A DNA stretch of 6,380 nt from Methanobacteriota archaeon. GTDB taxonomy: Archaea > Hydrothermarchaeota > Hydrothermarchaeia > Hydrothermarchaeales > BMS3B. Each line of letters opens with the position of its first letter. The stretch's first letter is position 1. Positions 6,256 to 6,380 of this stretch are shown here, in pieces. Where the stretch lies: assembly GCA_003229935.1 (NCBI GenBank), contig QIGD01000085.1, positions 1-6,380 on the forward strand, given 5' to 3'. The notes under the pieces are model-generated. The model worked only from the letters and a program-made list of their open reading frames with translations. It did not search any database and was not told the DNA's origin. The translations under genes and the position numbers were made by a program.

Positions 6256-6380
6256 TAGTGTCATGAAAATTTAATTATGGGACATAATACTTTGATAGTT
6301 TTCTATCAGCCTTCTCTCTGGTGAACTTCCAATCTATCTTCTTTTTCAGGTCATTCCTTCTCCCTGTCCATGCATCCACT
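6256..6380 (-). mobile_element. IS630-family element, copy C: right end, continuing past the window
   Basis: Reverse-complemented, this segment aligns without gaps to 1362-1486 of copy A with 111 of 125 identical bases. It ends in CATGACAC followed by TA, the dinucleotide IS630 elements duplicate on insertion, so the element boundary is probably 6257/6258. It lies in inverted orientation to copies A and B. Confidence 0.8.
6275..6380 (-). CDS. IS630-family transposase, C-terminal 34 residues (partial at window edge)
   Basis: The last residues of the transposase are visible, from VDAWTGRRNDLKKKIDWKF to KLSKYYVP and a TAA. They match copy A (VDAWTWRRNEMKKKIDWKF ... KLSNYYAP) with conservative changes only and no interruption. 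The catalytic residues lie outside the window, so it cannot be said whether this copy is intact. If it is, it is the best candidate source of transposase for A and B. Confidence 0.75.
   Translation of the reverse strand, partial: VDAWTGRRNDLKKKIDWKFTREKADRKLSKYYVP

Noticed and set aside
1..6380. CRISPR array, tRNA or rRNA genes
   Set aside because: No regularly spaced direct repeats, no cloverleaf-like segment and no rRNA sequence were recognised on either strand.

Overview
The window looks like part of an anaerobic archaeon of the methanogen/methanotroph/alkanotroph type (Euryarchaeota/Halobacteriota). Three things point there. It encodes the archaeal form of CO dehydrogenase/acetyl-CoA synthase (CdhA with two internal ferredoxin clusters, plus the small CdhB subunit). 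It encodes a coenzyme-F420 oxidoreductase of the FrhB/FpoF family. Its Shine-Dalgarno sites (GGAGG, AGGTGAT) match the archaeal 16S tail. A separate FrhB paralog joined to cdhA recalls ANME-1 (Ca. Methanophagales) and related lineages, but that placement is inference from memory and not a search result.

Layout. Positions 1-215 hold the last codons of a probable TnpB gene and the right-end hairpin of an IS200/IS605-type element; a 107-bp MITE sits in the hairpin loop, flanked by TTTA direct repeats. Positions 284-661 (minus strand) are the C-terminal piece of an alpha/beta hydrolase. It is cut off by positions 671-1484, the 3' two thirds of a dead IS630-family transposase (copy A: 5' truncation, one frameshift, one in-frame stop). 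Positions 1485-1691 are an AT-rich leader. Positions 1692-5707 are one tight operon, frhB-like, cdhA, cdhB, with essentially no intergenic space. Positions 5745-6082 are the 5' third of another dead IS630 transposase (copy B), 6147-6254 are a remnant of a different IS630-type N-terminus, and 6256-6380 are the 3' end of a third IS630 copy (copy C) on the minus strand, running out of the window.

How it works together. CdhA and CdhB form the CO-oxidising/CO2-reducing half of the CODH/ACS complex, which normally exchanges electrons with ferredoxin. The co-translated FrhB-like protein has two ferredoxin-type 4Fe-4S motifs followed by the F420/FAD domain. The simplest reading is that it wires CODH electrons to F420/F420H2, directly or through ferredoxin. 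The rest of the complex (cdhC, cdhD, cdhE) is absent from this window. The operon is an island of intact genes between IS debris: every transposase visible is broken or only partly seen, and copies A and C form an 89% identical inverted repeat around it.
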